NCBI RefSeq assembly: GCF_010672525.1
Contig: NZ_JAAHGH010000007.1
Span: 199,058 to 263,057, forward strand
From: Okeania sp. SIO2B3
Lineage (GTDB): Bacteria > Cyanobacteriota > Cyanobacteriia > Cyanobacteriales > Microcoleaceae
Direction of reading: 5' to 3'
Length of the DNA stretch: 64,000 nucleotides
Shown here: piece after piece, positions 26,696 through 35,745 of the stretch
Position numbering within the stretch: position 1 is the stretch's first letter
Layout of the letters: each line of letters begins with the position of its first letter
Translations under genes and position numbers: made by a program
Notes under the pieces: generated by a model
The model's database searches: none
What the model was told of the DNA's origin: nothing
What the model saw: only the letters and a program-made list of their open reading frames with translations

Positions 26696-29152
26696 ATGAA
26701 TCAAGCTGTAGCAATTGTCATCAGCCTAGCTTACATATTGGGGCTAGTATCTACCATTGTTCCTTGGGGTATATATGGTATGCTAACTATGGGCTTAGTC
26801 TTAGCAATTATCGTACAACAAGGATACCGACAAAACTTACGAAGATCGACTAAAATAATAGCAACTTCTCAGCCAAAAATTAATACTGAAGACTTACTCA
26901 GAAATGGTCAGTTTCCAGATTTACTCCCAAAAAGAACGAGAAAATCTCTGCTAAATTCAAATTGGTTGTGGATAACCGCTGGGGCGATCGCTTTTCTTGC
27001 TAGTATTTATTTTTTAGTCCGAGTACCCCAACCATCAATAGATGACGTTAGTAAAATAATTCCCGTTGATGGTAACTCCCAGCAACAACAAGTAGTTACT
27101 GTTCGTGGAAAAGTGCTTTCTCTTCCCCGCAAGACTCGCTCAGAAAAAGCACAACTGTGGCTAAATGTAACTCAAGTTAGTGAAATAGTAGGTACTGATG
27201 GTTCGGCTAATGTACACCAAGACGTTACGGGTAAACTTTATGTCACAGTTCCTCTATTACAAGCAACAGGTGTCTATCCTGGTGAGGCAGTAGCAATTAC
27301 TGGTTCTTTATACAAACCATCACCAGCAACTAATCCTGGAGGGTTTGATTTTCGTGCCTACTTGGCTAGACAAGGTGCTTTTGCTGGCATTGCAGGTTAT
27401 AAACTCACCATCACTAACCAAGAAAAGACTAATATTTGGGGATTAAGTCGGATACGACAACGAATTATTCGCTCTCATGTGAGTTCTTTGGGTGTACCAG
27501 AGGGTCCTCTTGTGAGTGCAATGGTATTAGGTCGTAGAGCTGTAGATTTATCTTATCAATTACGAGATAAGTTTGTCAAAGTAGGGTTGGCTCATGTATT
27601 AGCAGCATCAGGTTTTCATATTTCGTTAATTTTGGGTGTGGTGCTGACTTTGACTAAAAGCTTGCCTCCTGGAGCAAGATTTAGCTTTGGCATTCTGACT
27701 TTAATTATTTACGTTGGTTTAGCAGGTATTTCACCTTCAGTATTACGAGCAGCATTTATGGGGTTGGCGGCTTTGGTTGCCATTGTTTCTCAACGTCAAG
27801 TTAAACCATTAGCTTCTTTAACTGTGGCTGCAACTTTTCTACTATTAATCAATCCTTTATGGATTTGGGATTTAGGATTTCAGTTGAGTTTCTTGGCAAC
27901 TTTTGGGTTGTTGGTAACAGCGCCACCATTAATGAAACATTTGGATTGGTTGCCTTCTGGTGTTGCATCTCTGGTTGCTATTCCGATCGCTGCTTCTATT
28001 TGGACTTTGCCTCTATTACTGTATGTTTTTCATGTTGTGTCTCCCTATACTATTTTTGTGAATATTATTACTGCGCCTTTGGTTGCGGTGATTACACTGG
28101 GTGGTTTTATCAGCGCCATCGTGGCTTTGATTTCTCCTTATGTAGGTAGTCTTATTGCTGGAATATTATATTTTCCAGTCAAGGTTTTAATAGGGATCGT
28201 AAATTTTTTTAGTGCGTTGCCAGGAAATCAAGTGGCGGTGGGTGCTATATCAATTTATCAATTGGTTGTGCTTTATGGGTTGATTTGTGGTATATGGTTG
28301 TGGAGAAATAGACCGCCAGAAGTGAATCAGAGAAAAAAGAAAAAGTTTTCTCTAAAGTCTTGGCAGTGGGGTGTGATTTTAGCGATCGCTATCATTATTA
28401 TTCCTCTTTGGTATACTCGAGCTTCTGTGTTTCAAGCTACTATTCTTGACTCATCTGAGGAACCAGTGTTTGTGGTTCAAGATGGACGGAAAGTAACTTT
28501 GATTAATTCTGGAGGTGAAAATACGGCTAAGTTTATGGTATTACCATTTTTACGCCAGCAAGGTATTAATAGAATTAATTGGTCTATTGCCCTTCATTCT
28601 CAAAAAGGTTTGAGTCGTGGTTGGTCAGATATTTTGAATACTTTGAGAGTGAAGATATTTTATGATGTGGAAGCTGATGATGAAAAGAATTATCAAACTA
28701 ACAACCAACCTGTTCTAGATGCTGTGGGAGCTAGTCGGGCTGATTATTTTACTTTGGTAAATAATCAAACTGTTGAATTGGGTTCGATACAGATGAAGTT
28801 AATTAATTCTGAGACCCCAATTGTGGAATTTCTGATTCATGGCCAAAAGTGGTTATTATTGGGAGATGTAAAATTGCGGGAACAGAGTCGGTTACTAGCG
28901 GCCAGAAGTTTTCCGCAGACTCAGGTGCTTTGGTGGTCTGGGAACAAGTTAAATCCAGAGTTGTTGAATATTATTCGGCCAAAAGTAGCGATCGCTTCGT
29001 CTGATTCTGTCCATCCAGATATGGTGGAACTTTGCCGGGAAAATAATATTCTTCTATTTTGGACTGGTCGTGATGGTGCCATTCAATGGACTCCTGCTAC
29101 AGGGTTTCAAACTACTTTAGAATCGGATAAGGTTGATAGTTCTTTACTTTGA
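26696..29152 (+). CDS. comEC: ComEC/Rec2-type DNA internalisation protein
   Basis: The 818-residue product has an N-terminal DUF4131/OB-like extracellular region (about 30-260) after membrane helices, the competence domain (about 270-545) with LGRRAVDLSYQLRDKFVKVGLAHVLAASGFH, and a C-terminal metallo-beta-lactamase-like region (about 590-800). ComEC forms the channel through which transforming ssDNA crosses the inner membrane. The C-terminal domain lacks a recognisable HxHxDH metal site: the equivalent segment reads INWSIALHSQKGLSRG, and only LLLGDVK resembles the later motif. It may thus be catalytically inactive. The start follows a CTTCC-rich tract 40 bases upstream. Natural competence is plausible but unproven. 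Confidence 0.9.
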   Translation: MNQAVAIVISLAYILGLVSTIVPWGIYGMLTMGLVLAIIVQQGYRQNLRRSTKIIATSQPKINTEDLLRNGQFPDLLPKRTRKSLLNSNWLWITAGAIAFLASIYFLVRVPQPSIDDVSKIIPVDGNSQQQQVVTVRGKVLSLPRKTRSEKAQLWLNVTQVSEIVGTDGSANVHQDVTGKLYVTVPLLQATGVYPGEAVAITGSLYKPSPATNPGGFDFRAYLARQGAFAGIAGYKLTITNQEKTNIWGLSRIRQRIIRSHVSSLGVPEGPLVSAMVLGRRAVDLSYQLRDKFVKVGLAHVLAASGFHISLILGVVLTLTKSLPPGARFSFGILTLIIYVGLAGISPSVLRAAFMGLAALVAIVSQRQVKPLASLTVAATFLLLINPLWIWDLGFQLSFLATFGLLVTAPPLMKHLDWLPSGVASLVAIPIAASIWTLPLLLYVFHVVSPYTIFVNIITAPLVAVITLGGFISAIVALISPYVGSLIAGILYFPVKVLIGIVNFFSALPGNQVAVGAISIYQLVVLYGLICGIWLWRNRPPEVNQRKKKKFSLKSWQWGVILAIAIIIIPLWYTRASVFQATILDSSEEPVFVVQDGRKVTLINSGGENTAKFMVLPFLRQQGINRINWSIALHSQKGLSRGWSDILNTLRVKIFYDVEADDEKNYQTNNQPVLDAVGASRADYFTLVNNQTVELGSIQMKLINSETPIVEFLIHGQKWLLLGDVKLREQSRLLAARSFPQTQVLWWSGNKLNPELLNIIRPKVAIASSDSVHPDMVELCRENNILLFWTGRDGAIQWTPATGFQTTLESDKVDSSLL

Positions 29153-29437
29153 GAAGGGAGAAGGGAGTAGGGAGTAGGGGAATAGGGGAGTGGCTCACAG
29201 GGATTATGGCACGGATACACGGATACCGAAGTCGTAGGGGCGAATGGCATTCGCCCGTACAGGAGTAGGGGAGTAGGGGAGTAGAGAAATGTCCGCGCTC
29301 TGTTTGCGTAGTGCTATGGATTTAGGATTTTTTACAAATAATTCAGATTTGCTGTATAATATAATAATGTGTATTTTCTGAAGATCGAAATTTAATTATC
29401 ATTTTTGACTTTTCAATTTTGACTTTGGATTTTTTAT

Positions 29438-29522
29438 GGAGAGGTGGCAGAGTGGTCGAATGCGGCGAACTCGAAATTCGTTGAAGGGTGACTTTCCGTG
29501 GGTTCGAATCCCACCCTCTCCG
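29438..29522 (+). tRNA. tRNA-Ser (anticodon CGA)
   Basis: The acceptor GGAGAGG at 29438-29444 pairs with CCTCTCC ending at 29521, with discriminator G. The anticodon stem GCGAA/TTCGT holds the loop CTCGAAA, giving anticodon CGA (UCG codons). A long variable arm and the T-loop GGTTCGAATCC are present. No CCA is encoded. The 85-nt length fits class II tRNA. Confidence 0.95.
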
Positions 29523-29792
29523 TTTAAGTTTAACTTATCTACAACATTGGCGATCGCCCTCACTATTAACTATTTTTAGTTGAATAAAAAGTCATGCGTA
29601 TAGCCGAATGATCCCTTATAGTAGATAAGATATCACAAAAATTGCAAGGATGCAACCAAAATTCCTTTGACCCGCGTTTTTTTAGGAGCTTCGCACAATG
29701 ATAATAAATATTGATTGGTGATTTTTCACTCAAGAGGTATGGATGGAAAGATTCGGTCGGGGAAAAACAAATATTTTTAGGAGCTTTTCACC

Positions 29793-29852
29793 ATGAAAAT
29801 ATTTCTGCTATTGCTCTTGGAAAAATTCCTGAATATTTTGATTGTGTATTAG
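29793..29852 (+). CDS. Possible 19-residue hydrophobic peptide, unit 1
   Basis: MKIFLLLLLEKFLNILIVY is preceded by AGGAG nine bases before the ATG. Unit 3 (30363-30422) encodes nearly the same peptide from GTG; unit 2 (from 30076) has one extra A and ends differently. Size, hydrophobicity and setting in tandem repeats recall Ibs/Ldr type I toxins. The other frame over the same bases also looks protein-like, so the peptide may be fortuitous. Confidence 0.25.
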   Translation: MKIFLLLLLEKFLNILIVY

Positions 29853-30362
29853 TTTAGAAGTTTAGTTGAATAAAAAGTCATGCGTATAGCCGAACGACCC
29901 CTTATAGTAGATAAGATATCACAAAAATTGTGAGGATGCAACCAACATTCCTTTGGCGCGCGACTTTTTAGAAGCTTCACATAATGAAAATGAATATTGG
30001 TGATTTTTCACTCTATGAGCTGTGAATAGAAAGATTCGGTCGGGGAAAAACAAATATTTTTAGGAGCTTTTCACCATGAAAATATTTCTGCTATTGCTCT
30101 TGGAAAAAATTCCTGAATATTTTGATTGTGTATTAGTTTAGAAGTTTAGTTGAATAAAAAGTCATGCGTATAGCCGAACGACCCCTTATAGTAGATAAGA
30201 TATCACAAAAATTGTGAGGATGCAACCAACATTCCTTTGACGCGCGACTTTTTAGAAGCTTCATAAAATGATAATAAATATTGATTGGTGATTTTTCACT
30301 CAAGAGGTATGGATGGAAAGATTTGGTCGGGAAAAAACAAATATTTTTAGAAGCTTTTCACA

Positions 30363-30422
30363 GTGAAAATATTTCTGCTATTGCTCTTGGAAAAATTCCT
30401 GAATATTTTGATTGTTTGTTAG
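30363..30422 (+). CDS. Possible 19-residue hydrophobic peptide, unit 3
   Basis: This has the same peptide as unit 1 except for a GTG start and a final Cys. Its ribosome-binding motif has changed to AGAAG, which weakens the case that it is translated. Confidence 0.18.
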   Translation: MKIFLLLLLEKFLNILIVC

Positions 30423-30673
30423 TTTAGAAGTTTAGTTGAATAAAAAGTCATGCGTATAGCCGAGCGGACCCTTATAGTAGATAAGATATCACAAAAATTG
30501 TGAGGATGCAACCAAAATTCCTTTGGCGCGCGATTTTTTTAGGAGCTTCACAGAATGAAAATGTTGGTAATTTTCCACTAAACTAAGTAAGGAAGTATAG
30601 ATAGAGCCGGAAAAATCTGATTTTAATCTGAAAAGTAGAGGAATAAAGAAGCATTTTTCAATATTTTTCCTGT

Positions 30674-30735
30674 ATTACCGAATAATAAAGGTTTAAAGCC
30701 TCTCCTTTAAAGGAGAAACAAGAAAAAATAAAGTT
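30674..30735 (-). repeat. TTACCGAATAATTA-family fragment
   Basis: TTACCGAATAATAAAGG is followed by AAAGCCTCTCC and TTTAAAGGAGAAACAAG; the other half is missing. Confidence 0.5.
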
Positions 30736-31120
30736 CAATATTTCAAACCTCTGACTTTCCTAGGTCATGCTGCGCAAACAGGCAGAGAGAGGTACTGATA
30801 ACTGTTAAGGCAGTTCCGACCATAGGAGGCTAACTGAAATGACCTCTATTCCACTCCCGACTGGTAACTCAAAAACTTAATCCCAGGCAAAAATACCAAA
30901 TGGCTTCTATAAATGCGGATGGGACCCCGCGACGACGTTTTGCTAGCGCAAAGCTCTGCTAACGGCTGTCGCCGACATGAAAAGCTTTAGCTCCTCTTCC
31001 GGAGGCTAGTCAAAAGCGGTCGGAACCCGGCAAAGTTTCGGAGTCATGGGAATGCCGACTCCTGTGTTTAACTTTTAACTTTTAACTTCTGACTTTTAAC
31101 TTCTGACTTCTGACTTCCAC

Positions 31121-32638
31121 TTAACCACCTATCCCTAAACGAGCAGCTAAAGCAGGAGTTAAAGGAAATAAAGTAGCGATCGCCACAAACAAAGCTAACA
31201 AACATAAAGTAGCTCGTAGATCGTCAGGTTCGATTAATTCATTTAAACAAGGGCGTTCCAAATTTCGCTGCAATACCAAAATAATAATCGCCCAATATAA
31301 TGCTAAAGGATTAACCAGAGAAGCAATAACTAAAACCACAAAAGTGAAAAATGTTGCTCTACCTGCAACTTTCCGAGCATAAATTGCCTGAATAATTCTA
31401 CCGCCATCCAACTGACCCGCAGGCATAAGATTTAGCGCTGTAATTACCAAACCCAACCAACCGATAATTGCTAGTGGGTGAACATCTACTATATTTTGAT
31501 TTACCGCCGAACCTAAAATCACCCGTGCTAAAGTTCCCACTAAAACAGAAGCTCTGAAAAATTCGGACGGCATCTGAAACATACTACCTTCGTGGGAAAG
31601 CAACAAACCCACCAATAGCATTGCCAAAGAAAGTATTCCTCCAGCAGCAGGTCCGGCAAAAGCTACATCAAAAAGCACTTTTCTATTGGGTATTGCTGAC
31701 TCGAAACGGTTAACAGAGCCAAAACTGCCAATTTGCCAAGCTGGGAGAAAAAATGGCCAACTAAAGCGGACATTGTGACGTTTTGCCAAGACTTGATGGG
31801 CAACTTCGTGAATACCTAAAACTGCGCATAGACCAAGTGCAATGGGTAATGCTTCTGGATACCGTGCGGGTTCGTTGAAAAAGTCAAACCCTAATAATAA
31901 ACCACCTGCTTCAAAACTGGTGGCAATAGTAGCGATCGCCAGCACAACTGCCAGAATTTTTTGGGATGTAGTAGCAGGTTGAGGGTCATTTTTGCTTGGT
32001 AAAATGATGACTACTGGTTTACCTTCAGGACTTTCTATGAGGAATAGTCGGTAGCGATCGCCTAGTTTTTCTTTTAAATTGACTGATAATTTGGTATGGA
32101 CTTTTTCTACATCTCCCCGTAAGTTACCTTTGAAAATAGCTCCTTCTTGATAAGGAATAGTTTCGGTGGTGAAGAAAGTATCGATACCAAAAATATCTTT
32201 AATTTTCTGGAGGTCTTCACTAGGGATAGGGATAAATTCTGGAGTTTGTTCTTTTTGTGGTTCAGTGTTTGCTATTTTATCCTGAGTTGGTTGAGTTTCT
32301 TGTTCATTGCTAGATAGTTGTGAGGAGTCGCTGATGGTTTTGAGACCGGGTTGGTCTTGTGCATCTTTAGCTGCTATTGTTCGTAGCTGTCGTCCCAAAT
32401 ATATATATAATCCTGTACAAGCTACGAGCAAAAATAGGACAAATACTAGGTTAAGATAAATTCCGGCAGCAAATAGAGCAAAAAATAGTAGCCAAGGTGC
32501 CATTAATACTACTGATTGTAACCAGGCTAGAATGCCTACTCTACCATAAGGTCTTGCTCTGTTGTATCCCCAACCGAGAATTCCCAGAGTGATTAAAGCT
32601 ACTATGACTGTGGTTATGTTTTCAGATATGTTATACAT
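31121..32638 (-). CDS. Site-2 protease family (M50) zinc metalloprotease
   Basis: The 505-residue product has two N-terminal helices, a soluble region (about 90-225) and a C-terminal multi-helix protease core. The zinc site is LGIHEVAHQ (HExxH, about residue 279) and the third ligand lies in NLMPAGQLDGGRI (about 402-414). The arrangement matches cyanobacterial and plant EGY-type S2P homologs that cut membrane-bound regulators or act in thylakoid development. The substrate is unknown. The soluble part (IPSEDLQKIKDIFGIDTFF) is the EGY-type region found before the first core helix. Confidence 0.88.
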   Translation of the reverse strand: MYNISENITTVIVALITLGILGWGYNRARPYGRVGILAWLQSVVLMAPWLLFFALFAAGIYLNLVFVLFLLVACTGLYIYLGRQLRTIAAKDAQDQPGLKTISDSSQLSSNEQETQPTQDKIANTEPQKEQTPEFIPIPSEDLQKIKDIFGIDTFFTTETIPYQEGAIFKGNLRGDVEKVHTKLSVNLKEKLGDRYRLFLIESPEGKPVVIILPSKNDPQPATTSQKILAVVLAIATIATSFEAGGLLLGFDFFNEPARYPEALPIALGLCAVLGIHEVAHQVLAKRHNVRFSWPFFLPAWQIGSFGSVNRFESAIPNRKVLFDVAFAGPAAGGILSLAMLLVGLLLSHEGSMFQMPSEFFRASVLVGTLARVILGSAVNQNIVDVHPLAIIGWLGLVITALNLMPAGQLDGGRIIQAIYARKVAGRATFFTFVVLVIASLVNPLALYWAIIILVLQRNLERPCLNELIEPDDLRATLCLLALFVAIATLFPLTPALAARLGIGG

Positions 32639-33380
32639 AATTGTATGTGCAATTCAAAAATCTAAGATAGAATGCAGTAGGTTTTTCTATTATATTTTTA
32701 CTAACAAAAGCAGTAATTTTCTAATGAAAACTCTTTGTTTTTCATACTTAACTTTTCAGGCATTTAATCAAAAAAGTTATAATTACCGAATAATTAATAA
32801 TTAATAATTAAATAATTCTGGTTTAAAACCTCCCCCTTTAAGGGGAAAAAAGCGGTCGTTTGCGGAGCAGTCCGTTAGGATGGGATGGTGAGGTCTCCTC
32901 GCCATATCCAATCGACCAAGAGAAGAAATAATATTTCCTTATATTCAATCAAGGACGGTTTTAACCAGAGGTAATTATCCATTATCCATTAATGAAATTA
33001 GTTATTTAAAAAGTCTTTTATTAATTAAGTCTCAATCTAAACCTGCCTAAGTATTTTTTTGAAAAAAATCTGTTGAGCTGATTAATTTGTTACTTTTTTC
33101 CTCTAAATTTTGCCGTAAGCATTCAGCCATTAGCGGTCAGCTTTCAGGAATTAGTAGCTTGAGGATTTGAGTAATATTTAGTCGTGAGCAAGTAGCTAAT
33201 TTATTTCAGACTTTTAATTATGTTAAATCTTTAATTCTGATTCCTCCTTCAAGGGCAATTAAGTTAATAGTTGATTGCTAATAGCTGACACCTGTTTGCG
33301 CAACATTCCGCAGGAAATGTTTACCTTTTGCCTATACCAATAATTGCGATTTACCATTTCCCAAAAATGATGTTATTGAC
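32639..33380. other. Intergenic region with a long inverted-repeat element
   Basis: It holds an inverted TTACCGAATAATTA-family element (32783-32994) and an AGCATTCAGC/TGTTTGCG repeat block (33112-33322). No gene is seen. Confidence 0.55.
32783..32994 (-). repeat. TTACCGAATAATTA-family element, long form
   Basis: It opens TTACCGAATAATTAATAA, contains the GGTCTCCTCGCCATATCC core and TTTCCTTATATTCAATCAAG, and ends CCAGAGGTAATTATCC. It mirrors the copies at 20709, 35185 and 37557. Confidence 0.65.
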
Positions 33381-35036
33381 TCACTCTTGCATGAATTTTT
33401 CTGTCGCTCCTGTATCAACATGAACATAACTGCGACGTTTAGCAGCTGTATAATTTGGATTGAGTCTAATTGCTTGATTATAATCAGCGATCGCCCCCCA
33501 ATTATCTCCTACTTTTCGCAATACATTTCCCCGTCGATAATAAGCTTTCGGATGAGTGGCATCTAATTTAATTGCCTGATTATAATCATCAATTGCTCCT
33601 TGATAATCTTCTAATTTTTCTTTAACATCACCTCTATAAATATAAGCATCTGAGTGACCTTTATCCATCTCTATTGCATGATTAAATTCTGCCAAAGCCA
33701 ATTGATAATTTTGCTGTTCATATTCTTTTAATCCCTTTTGATAAAAATCATTGAATCCTAGCTTTTCATTTTCACTTTTTATTTCTGTATATTCTTCAAA
33801 TTCAGTTTTTTTTTCTGTGATATTTTCTGTTTTTTCTTCTATATTAACTAATAAATTTTTGAGAGAATTAGCTACTATCAAGCTTCCAGCCACAGCCTCT
33901 TTTCTTGCCCATTTATCTGTAGCTAAAATATCATCTAAAGTAGGATTTTTCTGATAATCTGATTTATGCTTTTCACATACATATTCAATCAACTTAGGAA
34001 TATCCAAAAAAGGAATTTTTTCTTCTAAAAATAATGCCACAGCTTGTTCATTTGCCGCATTCAAAGCCGCAGGCATCGAACCACCTATACGACCCGCAGC
34101 ATAAGCCAATTGAATACAAGGATATTTCAAATTATCAGGTTCCTTAAAAGTCAAACTACCAGCTTTAACTAAATCTAATTGTTTCCAATCAGTATAAATC
34201 CTTTCCGGCCAAGATAAAGCATAAAGTAGAGGCAAACGCATATCTGGCCAACCCAACTGAGCTAAAACAGAAGTATCTTGTAACTCAATTAAAGAGTGAA
34301 TTATACTCTGAGGATGAATGACTATATCAATATTGTCATAATCTAATCCAAACAAATAATGAGCTTCAATAACCTCCAAACCTTTATTCATCATTGTGGC
34401 AGAATCAACGGTAATTTTCCGACCCATGGACCAGTTAGGATGTTTAATAGCATCCGCCACTTTTACGTTTGATAATTTCTCAATTGGCCAGTCTCGAAAA
34501 GCACCGCCAGAAGCAGTTAAAATAATTCTGCGTAAACCCTCTTTAGGCACACCTTGAAGACATTGGAAAATTGCTGAATGTTCTGAGTCAGCAGGCAACA
34601 ATTTTACTCCGTGTTCCTCAATTAAGGGATTTACAACTGGGCCTGCTGCGATAAGTGTTTCTTTATTTGCCAAAGCAATATCTTTTCTGGCCTCAATAGC
34701 GGCGATCGTCGGTAATAAACCAGCACAACCGACAATACCTGTGACTACAGCTTCTGAGTCACCATATCTAGCAACTTCGATGACACCATCTTGGCCTGCA
34801 AGCAATATGGGTTGAGGTCTCAGGTCAGCAATGGCCTCTTTTAACTCTGTAAATTTAGACTCATCATTAATAGCAACAATTTCAGGGGAGAACTGCCGTA
34901 CTTGTTGGGCTAACATTTCGACGTTGCGTCCAGCAGCTAACCCAATAACTCGAAATTTGTCTGGGTTTTGAGTAACAATATCTAAGGTTTGAGTACCAAT
35001 AGACCCTGTAGATCCCAAGATTGTAATTGCTTTCAT
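33381..35036 (-). CDS. dxr: 1-deoxy-D-xylulose-5-phosphate reductoisomerase fused to TPR repeats
   Basis: The 551-residue product is about 150 longer than usual DXR. Residues 1-390 are a complete enzyme: NADPH loop [16 protein letters not shown] (about 4-19), the Mg/substrate region [13 protein letters not shown] and ASGGAFRD, and [31 protein letters not shown]. It makes 2-C-methyl-D-erythritol 4-phosphate, the committed MEP-pathway step to isoprenoids, carotenoids and phytol. After a polar linker (about 395-425) come three TPR units ([66 protein letters not shown]). The frame is continuous, so the fusion is real in this assembly. A role for the TPRs in tethering or complex formation is an inference. 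Confidence 0.92.
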   Translation of the reverse strand: MKAITILGSTGSIGTQTLDIVTQNPDKFRVIGLAAGRNVEMLAQQVRQFSPEIVAINDESKFTELKEAIADLRPQPILLAGQDGVIEVARYGDSEAVVTGIVGCAGLLPTIAAIEARKDIALANKETLIAAGPVVNPLIEEHGVKLLPADSEHSAIFQCLQGVPKEGLRRIILTASGGAFRDWPIEKLSNVKVADAIKHPNWSMGRKITVDSATMMNKGLEVIEAHYLFGLDYDNIDIVIHPQSIIHSLIELQDTSVLAQLGWPDMRLPLLYALSWPERIYTDWKQLDLVKAGSLTFKEPDNLKYPCIQLAYAAGRIGGSMPAALNAANEQAVALFLEEKIPFLDIPKLIEYVCEKHKSDYQKNPTLDDILATDKWARKEAVAGSLIVANSLKNLLVNIEEKTENITEKKTEFEEYTEIKSENEKLGFNDFYQKGLKEYEQQNYQLALAEFNHAIEMDKGHSDAYIYRGDVKEKLEDYQGAIDDYNQAIKLDATHPKAYYRRGNVLRKVGDNWGAIADYNQAIRLNPNYTAAKRRSYVHVDTGATEKFMQE

Positions 35037-35745
35037 ATTTTTTGAAAAAATTTGTCCACAATTACACTATACGATTCATTGGTGATTTTGTGTTATGACT
35101 TTAAGCATTCAGGTATCAGCTTATGGGCTCAAGTAAAAACTATTTGTAGTGCTATAAGAGGCTGTTTGCTAAAGTCATAGTTTATTAATTGATAATTGAT
35201 AATTGATAATTACCTCTGGTTAAAACCGTTACGGAATTGAATATAAGGATATATTATTTCTTCTCTTGGTTGATTGGATATGGCGAGGGGACCTCGCCAT
35301 CCCTCAACCGCTTTTTTCCCCTTAAAAGGGTCGGCTTCAAGGCGCGAATTATTTAATTATTAATAATTAATAATTCGGTAATACTAAATCTAGTTATGAA
35401 AAGCTAGTGTCCAAATCCTTTTAAGCCTTCTGTATTCTGCCCTCTGATTTATATCCTAGCTTCACAATAAACCTTCTTTCCCTCACTAGATTTAGTATAA
35501 TCTGTTTTTGTTATTTGTAAGCATTCAGCTATTAGCATTCAGCTCTCAGCTTTTTCATGAACTATGTGACTCGATAGACTATTAAAGTTAACTAATATAC
35601 TCTTACCCATACTTTTAATTCTTTGAAATCTCTCAATTGCTTTTTCCTCCTTTAAAAGTAATAATAAAGCTGATAGCTGATAGCTAATAGATGACTGCTG
35701 AATGCTTACTGTTATTTAGGTTTTTTTGAGGTTTAATAAGATTAA
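35037..35745. other. Intergenic region with element and dispersed repeats
   Basis: It contains a long TTACCGAATAATTA-family element (35185-35385) and an AGCATTCAGC block (35514-35712). No gene is seen. Confidence 0.55.
35185..35385 (+). repeat. TTACCGAATAATTA-family element, long form
   Basis: AATTACCTCTGGTTAAAACC starts the body, the core holds the perfect 9-bp stem ATGGCGAGG/CCTCGCCAT, and the element ends TAATTCGGTAA. Confidence 0.65.

Larger units (their letters stand above)
29578..30570 (+). repeat. Four tandem ~285-bp units after tRNA-Ser
   Basis: Units start at 29578, 29864, 30148 and 30434 (AGTTGAATAAAAAGTCATGC), at spacings of 286, 284 and 286; the fourth is cut after ~135 bp. Each opens with a conserved block containing the small stem CTTAT-AGTAG-ATAAG. 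Each full unit has two copies of a TTTTTAGGAGCTT...ATGAAAAT-like module. In unit 1, frames read as ...KISQKLQGCNQNSFDPRFF and then ...FLGAFHHENISAIALGKIP (stop at about 29854), as if from a decayed gene. In another frame of the second module a 19-residue hydrophobic peptide is encoded. Function is unknown. Confidence 0.9.
29523..31120. other. Intergenic region dominated by a tandem repeat array
   Basis: The first ~1 kb is the ~285-bp tandem array (29578-30570). A partial TTACCGAATAATTA-family copy (30674-30735), a GC-rich segment with GGACCCCGCGACGACG (about 30905-31050, related to sequence near 63910) and TTCTGAC direct repeats (31069-31117) follow. Confidence 0.6.

Noticed and set aside
29438..30570. 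Integrated genomic island at tRNA-Ser
   Set aside because: No integrase or repeated tRNA 3' end is found after the tandem units, so an attachment site is not supported.
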